64,000 nucleotides of DNA, taken from positions 2,728,001 to 2,792,000 of the forward strand of contig OZ017747.1 of assembly GCA_963969365.1 (NCBI GenBank). Reading direction: 5' to 3'. Below are positions 10,034 to 21,117 of this stretch, one piece after another (positions within the stretch are counted from its first letter, which is position 1; every line of letters begins with the position of its first letter). The position numbers and the translations under genes are program-made. The notes beneath the pieces are model-generated. The model was not told the origin of the DNA. It saw nothing but the letters and a program-made list of their open reading frames with translations, and ran no database searches. This DNA comes from Asterochloris sp. CNOR1. Lineage: Eukaryota > Chlorophyta > Trebouxiophyceae > Trebouxiales > Trebouxiaceae.

Positions 10034-13000
10034 CTAGACATCTGCAAAGGAGGCCTTACGGAGCAGCTCTTCGGCCTGCTCCAGGGTCGGTTGTGCTCCA
10101 ATGGCGCCAGGCTGGGTGCAGGTGAAGGCGCCGCAGGCTGAGCCAAACTCTACCGCCTTGCGCAGGGCCTTGGGGTTGTTGGAGAGAGGCTGCAGCCCAC
10201 CAGCCTGCAGCAGATGCCCATAAATGTGTCAGCAGGAAGACGCCTGCAAGGCTTTGGATGCTGTCCCTTGCCAGGCTGGCATGCAGGGGACCCCAGCAGG
10301 CAGCACCAGCTACATACAACACAGCAAGCAGTCCACACTCGTGCCTGCTGCCAGCAACCTCATTCACGGAGTTGTAGGCAGTCCCTGTCAAGTGCAGCCC
10401 ACTCTCATCTTTTGCTGGATGCCCCTTTGCTGGAGGATCCTGCTATAGCCAGAGCTCTGAACAGCAGACTCAAGTTCCATCTCTAAAGGAGTCCCACACA
10501 TTGACGGACACAGCCCAAGCTGATCATAGCCTGGAGGAACTCAGAGCGGGAAAACCTTGATCACAACATGGCCAGCAACCAAAACTGTACTGGAGAGGCC
10601 TGCCATGCCCACTGGGCCTCATGCCAACAGCCACCCACTCTGAAGATGGAGATCAGGAGCGTGGGCACCTCGATGTTGCAGTGGCCAATGATAAGAATGA
10701 TGCAAGAGGCCTGGGAATCCAGGGCGCACTGCAGCCAAAGCCCACTGCGTGGGGACAAGCTTATCGATATCGCACCTTGACCATGGAATACAGGAACCCT
10801 GACAGGAAGGCATCACCAGCTCCGGTTGTGTCTGACACCTGGATGTCCAGCACAGGCACGCGCCCGACGACCGTCCCACTGGTCCCCCTGAAGGCGTAGG
10901 AGCAGCCCTTGTCGCCGGCGGTCACCAGCACGCCATGGGCAGTGCCCACTGCCTTGAGCACCTGAAGACAGCCCAAAGCAGCATGAGACGGCACACATGC
11001 AGTGCAGCATGAGTGTCCTGTAAGTGGGAGAGGGCTGGCCAGGCAGCTATGGCAGTGCCCACTGGCTCAAGCCCCTGCAGGCAGCGTTACACATTTTTCA
11101 CTGCTCGACATCAGAGCAGTGGCCAGCAGAGGCGGTGCGCACAACGCAGCACAACATGAAAGAGATATGCCACCCATTGTGCAGCTAACCAGATACGACG
11201 TTCTCAAGCTGGCCCTGTTCGGCAGGGACACTGCTCAGCTTCAGCATGGGTGCAGCAGGTGCCTTCGTGCAGAAGTCACCTGCTCACAGCCGATGAACAC
11301 ACATCCAGGCTCACTGCATGGGACCCCGACCGCCTCTGCTGCAGAGGTGCATTGCAGTCACTCAGCTCACTCAGCACACCTGTGCATCAGAGCACCAAAT
11401 GACAGTACGCACCCGCTGAGGGTCCTCCAGCGCCTCTGCAGCGGGGACGCCATAGAGCCACTCAGCCTCTTCCAGCTCCACCTTCAGCACATCTGCCTTG
11501 CTGGTATACTGGAAAATGGTGTCCTGCAGGGGCGAAAATGGCATGAGAGCAGTGCAAGCTGTTCGACCCACTGGCAGCTTGCCCAGGTTTGTGTAAGGGG
11601 TGGTCCCTGCAAGGGGGAGTGCCAAAGGGCTTCAAACTTGGTCACAGAATGGGCTGATGAGCAGCAGCAAGCCCGCTCCAGAAGTGCATGTGTTTCACAA
11701 GCTCCATGCGTGCTGAAGCACAGCTTGACAATGGTTCTGGAAAGGTCAGAAGGGGTGCGCAGCGGCGTGCATGTAGTGGCTCAGATGGTGTGCTGCAGCT
11801 GGTCGCACAGGCTGGTGACATTGAGATGGGCTTGTCTAGAAGAGCATGGTTTTGTGGTGAAGCACAGCTTGACAACAGTAACAAATAGTTCACACTGGTT
11901 CACATTGGAGAACGCAGGGCCGCCAGGGGCATACAGCCCAGCCTGCGGCAGGCAGGAGCCCATGAGCGTGTTCGCGTCCAGCAGTGACAAGGCTAAGCTA
12001 TGGAGGCGACCCTTGACAGCTGGCCCCCGACTCGACAATGTCTCCCTGACCTGCTAACAAGACGGGTGACCACATCTCAGGGGCCAAGGTGCAGCCCCAG
12101 CGGTCTGCAGCAGTGACAGGACTGCAGGCAGTGGGTCGCCATGCAGCCCCACCCTGGCAGTGTCCTCCTGCCCTGCCCAGAAGACAGGACGCCAATTCAC
12201 GTCCACCAGAACGCAGCACGGGCTCGACGTGGCTGCGCCCACTGCATGGTGCATGGCCTTGGCAGTGGTGGGGAAGGCCAGACCCAGCGTCCCGGTCACC
12301 AGCGCAGTTGCACTCTGCACTGACAGAGCGGCAGTCTGTGAGGCGCTGGGCAGCAATGAAGACATGACCTGGCAGCCCGGCAGCAGGCGGTGGCACCTCC
12401 TCAGCCCTCATATCTTTGGAGTACACAGTCTCTGGTTGGCAATCAAGGCAAAGAGGCAGACGCTACCAGCGGGGAGGGCACCCTCAAAGGACCTTGGGCA
12501 ATGCTGTGTGCAATGACTGCTGCCTATTAAAGACTGTGTGCAGGGCCAGCAGTCCTTGGTTGCCTGCCCGGCACCCCGACTGGCAGGTGACCCCAGGTTT
12601 GCAGTGCCTGCTGCTGCTGCTTTGCATCAATGCAGCAGTCAAGCACTTTGACCCTGCCCAAGATGGCCAGCCAGACCAGCAACCCACCCTGATGGCGTCC
12701 AGAGGCAGCTTGTCTGCCTCAATCATGGCATCTGCGTACTCCTCGTTGGCTGCAGCGCCAAAGCCAGCAAAGGTCCGCTCCCCGCTCATGTCACGCGTGA
12801 CCAGCACGTCTCGCGTGGGCGCGCTCACCTTCTGCACGCCCAGCAGGTCGACACCCCTGCCTGCACCACATGACAGGGCACCAAGTGACCTTAGAGAGCC
12901 CGGCTTGCCTGCTCGGCCAGCGATGCCCCTGCCTGCACCACATCATAGGGTATCAAGTGGCTCTGGAACCTGCAGCAAGCAGACTGTGACAGCAGAGCAG

Positions 13001-14433
13001 AGCTGTGTGAGGAGCAGAGACATGCTTCTCCATGCGAGATTGCCATCACGCCAGACAAGCCATGCAGAAGCAAGCCAGCATCAAGCTTCTGGGCACGGGA
13101 GGTCCTGCATCATACACAGCGGCAGCGCTGAGCAGCTCATCGTTCAGCTATCTCCCTGCGTCGAGCAAGAGCCTCAGCCTGGCTCCCACCTGACTGGCAG
13201 CAGGGCAGCTTTGACGAGCACTGTCATTCACCGAGCACCAACTCAGCTTTTGGGTGAGCAGCTGGATCACATGGAACAGAGTCAGTCTCTGCACCTCACA
13301 AGCAGCAGTAGCGCACCCCAAGCAGTTCACACCTCTAAGCAGCTCGATTCAAAGCTCTACCACTTCAGGTCAGGCCAGATCCTCAACCTGCGTGCAGGCA
13401 GCTTAGCCCTGACCATCACCCTCCATGTCAGCACAGAGGCGCAGCTATATGCCCCACACTAGCATCAGCACAGCAACGACTCACTCTCCAGGAGCTCAAT
13501 CATCTGCCTCCCCAGGTTGTCCTCCCCAATGGCCGTCAGGAAACTGACGTTGACCTTCAAGCGGCCCAGTGCTGCCACCACATTGGCGGGGGCGCCGCCT
13601 GGGTAGGGTGTCCAGGACTGCACCTTCTCCAGGGGCACGCCCTTCTGGTCGGCCAGGCAGTCTGCATGGCAATCATGGTGACAGACCGTCAGAGCAGGCT
13701 GAGAAGCGGCTGGACAGGCAGGGCCTGTAGGGCGGCCGCCCAGTCTGGCCCCAAGGCAGGAAGTGTGGAGCGTGCGGGAGAGCAGGCTGGGTGGTGGTGG
13801 GACACCTGGGTGCGGGCATACTTGTTGAGTGGGGCAACCAGTCTGCAGCAGCAAGGGGTTGTACGAGAGCAGGAGAGGCGGCTGCACAGGTGAGCAGCCT
13901 GTGGCCCAAGCGTCCCCAACACCCAGGCAGACTGCAGGCCAGGCGCCAGGACAACAACTACTTGGAGTAGAGCGGAGGCAGAGGCGTGTAATGTCCTGGT
14001 CCGCAGATCAGTCAGTCTGCAAGGACGGCCAGTTGTGCGCGCAGGCTGGGCTGGTGGGGCACACCTCCTACAGGGACCGATTGTGCGCAAAGCTGCCATG
14101 CACAGGCAGGCAAACGCTGATGTAGTGCGTGCGCAGGCTGCCTATGCCTCTGCCAGTGGCGTGCGATGCGTCTGCTCTAGGGCACTGCTGCGTGCTGGAG
14201 ACGAACTCACCAAACAGGGCCTCCCCAAGGCAGACGACTTGTGCCCCAGGGTGTGCAGCGCTGTTGCTGCTCTCTGCCACTACCCTGAGGCGCTTGTCGG
14301 GATTGGCCCGCCTGACAGCTGACACATTGTGAATGCCTGATGCTCTGTGTGACCTCTCCACACGGGGGCAATAGAATTCATTGCTCCTCACAGCATGTGC
14401 CTTTGAGGCATTGGACAAGCCTGGAAGGCTCAT
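10034..14433 (-). CDS. pfkB-family carbohydrate kinase (fructokinase-like)
   Basis: Seven exons, given from the start codon on the minus strand: 14433-14211, 13661-13485, 12860-12688, 12314-12153, 11523-11413, 10961-10776, 10204-10034. They total 1197 bases, or 398 residues and a stop. Conserved parts are VVCLGEALFDCLAD, the sugar-binding YPGGAPANVVAALGRL, DVLVTRDMSGERTFAGFG, VLVDVNWRPVFW, DVLKVELEEAEWLYG, and the catalytic anion-hole motif DTTGAGDAFLSGF with its base Asp. The family phosphorylates sugars such as fructose with ATP. The combination of RTFAGFG and DVNWRPVFW points to the plant fructokinase-like branch rather than ribokinase or adenosine kinase. The first 60 residues are basic and Ser/Ala-rich, like a plastid transit peptide. 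All introns are GT-AG. The start lies 339 bases after the stop of the MysC homologue on the same strand. Substrate is unproven. Confidence 0.88.
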
Positions 14434-14772
14434 GTCGGTGCTTGCAATATTATGAGGGCTCTCTGCTCGCGCACTGAGCGATGCTGACCGGCGCGATGCT
14501 GCCACAGCTATAGCATCTAGTCAGGCATTGCCTGATTGCTTCGCAACTGGTAGGCAAGTGACCTAGCGCACCATAAATGCAGAGTATGGATTGCGTTCTG
14601 GAGCTTGCTCTACCTGCACAAGGCCAGAGCCAGGATATGTACCAGTGCCATATGACTGCACATACTGCTGTGAACAGGAGGTCCTGTAGGACTTTGAAGC
14701 CATCTCGAGAATGGTGTCCAGATGCCATGACTGCCAGTGCAATCCACGCTTCACTCAAGAGGAGGCATGAGC
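14434..14772. other. Intergenic region between the mysC-like gene and the pfkB gene
   Basis: This stretch holds the 3' end of the mysC-like gene and the promoter of the pfkB gene, both read on the minus strand. No conserved frame or clear motif was identified. Confidence 0.4.
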
Positions 14773-17700
14773 TCAGTCCCCACCAAGCTCAGAGAGCTTG
14801 CCAATGCACAGGTCCAGCTTGGTCCAGGGGGTGCCAGTGACCAGGTTGCGGAGCAGCAGCACTGGCGCTTGAAGGTGGTGCAGGGCCAGAAAAGGCAGGG
14901 GGTCCATGGAGTCATACACAGCATCCACTCCTCCAGTGATGTTGCTGAAGAACGCTTTCAGTTCCCATGTTCTTGAGAGCGAGTAAACCTCGTTCCAGAA
15001 CCAGTAAAGAGGAGGGCTGTCTGACCGCGGCTTCACAGCGCTGCTAATGGCTGAGGGCTCTGTGAAGGCCAGACCCAGCTGGCTGCTGTCATGGTATGCA
15101 CACAGGACAGTGCTACACCGCGGATTGCACTCGATACTGTAGAGATGCCCATCTTTTGAGTCTTCCATGAAGTCAACACACACCTGCACCAGAATTTAGC
15201 TTGGCTTGCCTGTCTCGCAGTCACTGCGCCTGAGCAGCATCTCGCTAATGCACTGATGCAAGAGGTGGCACATGAGCTTGCGTTGCAAGCCTCAGCAGCA
15301 TGCCCGCAATCAGCAGCAAGCTGCACCAAGGCCACCAATTCAATAAATCACATTAGCCACAGGCAGCCCAGGAACTGTGCTTCATGCCGATTGCAATAAA
15401 GCTGTCCAGAGTGCAGCAGCGTGCCAAAAGCAAAGCTCAGCGACTACAATGAGGCAGTAGAACAGCCTGTGTACGGAGACATATGCTGCCTATCCAGCTG
15501 CCCACCTGGCCAGTGAGCTTGAGCTTGCCGCAGAAGGTCTCCATCCACTCGGCAATCTCCCTGCTGTCGACGTGTCCAAAGTTGAGGCAGCTCAAGCTGG
15601 CAATGTTGTCAGAATGGGCCACAATGCGGCCCTCATCTGCCACAGTGTAGCACGAGTACTCACGGCCAGTCAGGTACTGCTGGAGGATCCAGGGGCAGTT
15701 CAGGCTGATGTCCACGCTCTGCAGGCAATCACACAGGGAAGACTCGAGCAGCACAGGAACGCACCTGCTGCAGTATGCAGGGGCAATCATGATAAAGATC
15801 TGACTCCAAAAACAAGTGAAGGGGGCATTGTCTAGAGGAAGGCCTCCTTCCAGGTAGTGCTGGCGAGCGCAGTGCATTGGCATCTTGCAGGACGCAGGGC
15901 TGATGCTTCAGCCATTCAGGCGGGCTCAGAGATGAAGCAAGCCTTTAGCAGGCTCAAACACGCTACACCTGCTGCGCCATGAAGTTGAGGCGGCTGTGGT
16001 CTGCCTTGCTGACGTGCCCGTCTGAGGAGTAACTTCTGAGCTACACAGTGTGTGCTCTGCATGACGTCTGCAGTGATGGCCTTGGGTCCAAGGTGCCCCA
16101 AAAAGCACCTTGCTGCTGGATGAATGGCGCACCTTGAGGTATGCCTCCAGCGCAGCCGCAGTTGCAGGCAGGGTGAAGAGGTCGGTTCGGTGCTTGGGGT
16201 CATAGGACACACACTTGAGTAAGAAGCGGGCGCCGTTCGTGACATCACTGCTGACGTTTAGCTTCCGCAGTTCGTCATGGGTGGTGATGCTCCACATCTT
16301 GGGCACGCGCACACCTATCTTATTGCAGACCTCAGAGAACTTGATCTGCACCAGACGGCACAGATTGTGTGAGGGTGCAAGGCGCCACAGGAACTCAGGC
16401 CTTGACATGAGTGGCGGCTGCAGGGGGTTTGCAAGGGACATTGCTGACAGCAGCTGCGAACGACAGTCCTGTAAAATTGAGGCTGCAGAGGCCAGTGCTG
16501 ATCAGGACTGCAATCATTGGCAACAACAACGTCAAGCCCTGCTCCAAGAACATGAATACAGCATTCACCTTGTCGTCCAGCACAGCAGTAAGGTCTGCGC
16601 TCAGAGAGAGGCTGCGACACCCACTGGGCAGCAAGTCGATGAGGATTGCATCATAGATGCTGTGGTTGGGAGGTGCCGATGGGATCAGCAGGGAGGCACC
16701 TTCTTGGCGGCAAACCTCTGCCACAGCCTGCATGTACCCTGCAAGGGAGAGAGGAAGTCAGCCATTCAAAGGCAGAACAGCAGGCATGGTGTGGGCGATG
16801 CAGGCCTTCCTGCAGTCTGCCTGAGCATGTGTAAAGCTGTGCAATGCCCACAAGCTCCTCCACAGCCTAATAGCAGGCACCCACTGTCGTGCTGGCCCAG
16901 CCAGGACAGCAGCACCTGTTCAGCAATGCTGAAACAGCCTACCAAGCAGTGCCCAAGCAGGTCAGGCTCAGCCATTGAAGTGTCCTGAGTTCCCTGACAG
17001 TGTGGCAAAGCATCCCTTGTGCATCTCACCCTCCAGAAACAGCATGGGGTGCAGTGCACTGCTAAATGTGCATCAGGGCATGCACGCTCAGTCAGCCCAG
17101 CAGAGCAGTGCCTGCCTAGTGAGTTGCGCCCTGGGTCCGGCACTGTGTGGAAGGCAGCCACGCTGGTGGAGAAACGGGACATGCCCATCCACCACTTGTC
17201 ATAGTCCACCGCCACCACGCGCCAGCCAGCCCTGCGCAGCTGCCGGCACACATGCAGCCCCTTGGTCATGTGGGCGCCTGCAGGCGGCACGATAACAGCT
17301 CTTACAACTCAAAAAGCAGCACCACTTTGCCAGTCCCTCTGCACAGACGCACAGGCAGAACAGGGCAGCGGCTGAACTCACAGGCGGCAAGGCCTTGGGC
17401 AAGGCCAGTGACACTTGATGGCTTGCTGCTCATGAGCAGCACATGCCAGGGGCATCACCTGTCACGACTGCAGTGCGGCTGTTCCTGGTGTTCTGCGGTT
17501 GGGACTCTTGCAGCCAGCGGGTGCCAACCTCCCGTGCAGCAGCCAGGACCATAGAGAAGCATCGGAGCGGGCCGAGCAGTATAATGCCGCCGAGGGAGAA
17601 GGGCACTGTGATCAGCAGCAGAGACAGGAGCAGCACGCTCCTGATGCGGGCCCGCATCTGCTCAGCAAAACTGATGGAGGCCAACTGCACTTTGACAGCC

Positions 17701-18041
17701 TGCTGCACATGGCTGTTGCGCTCAAGAGCCTGAGCCACAGCCTGCAGCGCGGTCAGGCTCTTGTGAGCTGTGTGCTGCCCCACTGCCATCTTGGGCACAA
17801 GGACATGCTTGAGAGCTGGAATGGCTGGTGTCTGCAGGCGTAGGCAGGCAGCGGAGAACAGCATACTCACCACGCTTCTTGCTGAAGGGGCCAGGTCCAG
17901 CACACGTCGCACAGCTGCATTCTCCATCCTGCTGATCTCATCTGCCTCCAGACACTCAGATGCAGCAATGCCATTGACATCACCATTGGCATGATCATTT
18001 GTGTGGGGCTGCTGGGGGCCCTGCAAATGCAGTGCATGCAT
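14773..18041 (-). CDS. mysC: ATP-grasp ligase, MysC homologue (mycosporine-glycine synthase)
   Basis: Six exons on the minus strand: 18041-17459, 17277-17116, 16738-16569, 16345-16133, 15718-15506, 15183-14773. They join to 583 residues. The order matches cyanobacterial MysC throughout: a membrane segment (SVLLLSLLLITVPFSLGGII), the start of the catalytic part AVVTGGAHMTKGLHV, DYDKWWMGMSRFSTSV, ADLTAVLDDK, ILQQYLTGREYSCYTV, KLKLTGQ, the metal-binding IECNPR, and a diagnostic tail PLPFLALHHLQAPVLLL then IGKLSELGGD. MysC joins glycine to 4-deoxygadusol with ATP to give mycosporine-glycine, the core of MAA sunscreens. The intron after 17116 has a GC donor; the join gives VPDPGRNSLGYMQAV, the same spacing as in MysC. 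The N-terminal 120 residues before the membrane segment are extra, and the start codon is uncertain. The neighbouring divergent O-methyltransferase supports the pathway call. Assignment rests on recalled family sequence, not a search. Confidence 0.87.
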
Positions 18042-18367
18042 GTCATCTGCCCCTGGAATCGTTCTGGAGGTATCTGAAGGACTGCACAAACCTTTTTGGC
18101 CATTGTGCAAGAGGCTCAGGCCTTGAAAAGTTAGATCTGGCGACTGCAGGGCTGGTCAACAGTCGACTTGAATGGTGCCCATGCGCAGCGCAGATGGTCT
18201 GATGCGGTGCAGTCGCTTGAGAAGCAGCACAATTTTGGGTGTTGAATTCAACTGCCACCCGGCGCCAGGTACTTAATATGCCACGACAGTGATATAGGAG
18301 CCTGTTGAACATTACCTGCTACACCCTCCCTGCAGCAGAGCCAGACGAGGTCTTGAGCCCCTGTGCA
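18042..18367. promoter_or_regulatory. Shared divergent promoter of the mysC-like and O-methyltransferase genes
   Basis: These 326 bases separate the two start codons, which are read in opposite directions, so both 5' leaders and promoters must lie here or overlap into the genes. No unambiguous TATA box or known light-response element could be named. The mysC start could also lie further upstream in an extra exon, since its frame stays open to 18110. Confidence 0.55.
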
Positions 18368-20825
18368 ATGGCACCTAGCGCTGAGTCTGCCAATGGCAGC
18401 ATGGATGCCAGCCACACCAGGGCCATAGGTGATTCCCCATAGTTGCCTGATGGACCTGTTGTGCGCTCAGCCTGATGATCCACTTGAAATGCCTTGTCAT
18501 GCAGCCAAAGTGTTTGAGGCCATGCAAGGACAGTGGCTCAGCAGCTGTCTGGGCGTCCTGCTGGATCTCCATATCCCTGAGATCCTGTCATCTGCTCCCA
18601 AGCCATTGGACATCGAGGAGGTCAGTGCATGGTTGCGCCTCTGACATGGCACGGCGACTGCCAGACATTGCATGGACGCATTTCAGAGTCAACAGCCGTA
18701 ATGATGTGGCCCAATGACCTGCCATCTCTATATGTAGCACCACCGTGATGAGGTGTCTGACGGCTGGCACAGTGCTGTGGCCGCATGCAGTGCATCAAGC
18801 AAACACGGTCTGTGGTCAGAAGCCCTCCTGCATCATGCTGCAGGTGGCAAAGAAGGCAGATGCCAGCCCCCAGGGCACAGACCACCTTTACAAGGTGCTG
18901 CGCACATGTGCTCAGTGGGAGTTGTTGGTCGAGCTGCCAGGCAAGAAGTTTGCCGCCAATGCAGCCACTAGCGCGCTGGTCCGGGATGGCCCCCCCTCTC
19001 TGGGCCACCTGGCTGCCCATCAGATCAACAAGCCCAAACAGCAGGCCTGGCAGGTGATTTCTGGCAGCTGTCACTGCTTTGCACCTCACGCCAACTGTTT
19101 CCGCGCTTCTCCTGGTAAAGGGGGGGCACATTGACATGCCCTCTTCCTGCAGATGCTCCCTGAGGCTGTCAAGGCAGGACAGACTGCCTTCATGATGGCT
19201 CACAACGGCGAGAACATGTACCAGGTAGGCCTCTGCATGCATGGAACTACTGCAAATTCTGTGCTGCGAGTTAGGTGCTGCTGAGCAGGCTGGCTCTCCC
19301 CCATAGCTTCAGCACTGTAGAAGCTCCAATACCTCTTGCAGTCCGGACCTGTATTCAGGCTGTGTCAGACCGGGCCTGCTGCCTGCAGTACTGCCTGCAC
19401 GCTCTATAGTCACAGTACAGCTTCACCAAGACCTGCGCCAGCTCAGCAGGTCTTGCAGTCCACCCCTTCTGTCTGCGCCTGCCCTTCTGACCCGCGGCTG
19501 GTCCTGCTGTCTGCAGTACTGTGAGCACAAGGCCAATGCAAACTTTGCCCTGGAATTCAACAAGTCTATGACTTACTTCACACAGCACAGCTTGGAGGGT
19601 GGTCAGTACACCCTGCGCAGCGCTTTTGACTGGAGCCGCACACGGGTGGTCATGGATGTCGGCGGGGGTCAGGGCGAGCTCCTTTCACGGGCCATGCTGT
19701 ATGCCGGCAACCAGTGCAAAGGCGTCCTGCTGGACAGGCCCCACGTGCTGGACAGGCAAGTTTTCCGCACCACACTGAAGAGCTTCACTGCTGTCCTTCC
19801 GGCTCTTTCACGCACACGCATGCCAAAGGCAGTGAGCAGGCTGCTTCTGGCTTCAGCCTGCCCAGCATGTTGGAAGTGCCATCTGAGCAGCACTGCCAGG
19901 CTCCCTTTTGCCCTGCCCTTGCCTGGCTGGGTGCCCGTGCGTCTCAAACCTTCCTGTTTTGCCCATGCAGCGTGGATGTGCAGGGTACGTTTGAGGCCAA
20001 GGGAGTGACCAGCGCAGCCCAACGGCTGCAGCGTATCCCCGCAGATGTGATGCAGCCCTTCCCCCAGGCCATTCAGGAGGCTGGTGTGGACACCTTGCTC
20101 ATGAAACACTTTCTGAGCGCTTTCAGCGACAGCCAGGCTGACACCATCTTGAAGCACTGCGCTCAGGCGCTGTCCATGCATGGCAAGCTGCTGCTGATGC
20201 AGGTCAGTTGGGGTTGACTCTGTGGGCAGGTCGGTGCCAAGGTCTCCCCCCCCCCAGCTGTTGACAAAGTCATTCAGTGACCTGCAATTTCTGAGCATGG
20301 GTGCTGGACATCTGCAACCGTGGTTGACGATGCTCAGTGTGCTGTGGTTCTCGGCCTTCAAGGTCAATCTGCGGCTGTCCAAATGTTGATAATCCATGCG
20401 CCCTGCTTCGCTGTATTTATGTGAGCTATGGACGTATCAGTCGCCCTCTCATGCGAGCCATCCTTTCAGCCAATGTTCTTGCCCCGCAGACCCTTGTGCC
20501 CAATGCTGGGGACACAGCCAACAATGTCTGCAAAGATGGAGTCATGCCAGGTGTGGTACCACTTGGTGTGCAGGCAAGCAACATTCAAGTGTCGCTTGGT
20601 GCAGCCTCTGCAGAATTGCTTCAGTGGAGCTGGCTGGGTGTGCATGCTCCATCGCCGCCTGCCTTTTGTCCAGGGCTGTTCTCAATTGAGATTCTGGCCA
20701 TGTGCCCTGGCGGCGCATGGCGAACACTCGATGAGTGGAAGGAGCTGTTTGGCAAGCAAGGGTTCAAGCTGGAGGATGTCAAGGAGATTGGAGCCAGCAT
20801 GCACCTCATGGTGTGGGGGAGATGA
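18368..20825 (+). CDS. SAM-dependent O-methyltransferase, candidate MysB of MAA synthesis
   Basis: Eight exons: 18368-18428, 18505-18620, 18844-19053, 19153-19224, 19517-19755, 19971-20202, 20490-20550, 20674-20825. They total 1143 bases, or 380 residues. An N-terminal dimerisation-type helical part (VFEAMQGQWLSSCLGVLLDL, then VAKKADASPQGTDHLYKVLR) precedes a class I fold with SAM motif VVMDVGGGQGELLSRA. A conserved DTLLMKHFLSAFSD and GKLLLMQTLVPNAGD follow. This is the plant and bacterial O-methyltransferase family 2 layout, shared by MysB, which methylates demethyl-4-deoxygadusol. The divergent MysC homologue makes that role likely, but the family is large and sequence alone does not prove it. 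Intron 5 has a GC donor (19756). Intron 1 is short (76 bases); if it is not spliced, translation could instead begin at the in-frame ATG at 18450. Confidence 0.8.
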
Positions 20826-21117
20826 TATTACTTGTTCATTAGCAGTTGAGCTTGCCCATGCTGAGGCCCATTATAGTTCTCTCCCACTTCTGCCAAGTGA
20901 CCTCTGTTGGCATTCTTACTCTGCTCAGTGACCATCAGACACTGCCGCGACCGTGCATCACATGCACACGTTACATCTTCCAGGAATGAACACAGTTTAT
21001 GTTGAATGAACTCAACCAGCAGACACACAAAGCATGTTGGGGAAAGGGGAGGGCAGCGATCACTTGTCATGTAGCTGTTCATAGGTGAGGGGTGATGCTT
21101 ATACATTGTTCTTTGAG
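20826..21117. other. Convergent intergenic region
   Basis: These 292 bases hold the 3' ends of the O-methyltransferase and the EF-hand/WD40 gene. No frame or repeat is seen. Confidence 0.4.

Noticed and set aside
12416-13462. A 348-residue plus-strand frame opposite the pfkB gene
   Set aside because: Low-complexity translation covering pfkB exons 2-3 and introns on the other strand. The minus-strand exons are conserved and in phase.
15916-16441. Long minus-strand frames in the 16 kb region as independent genes
   Set aside because: They extend a mysC exon (16345-16133) past its splice sites into introns. Only the exon part is conserved.
16215-16988. A 257-residue plus-strand frame opposite the mysC gene
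   Set aside because: It is the antisense shadow of mysC exons C and D with no recognisable domain.
17430-18110. A start for the mysC protein at 18110
   Set aside because: The codon there is TTG, not ATG. The first in-frame ATG is at 18041.
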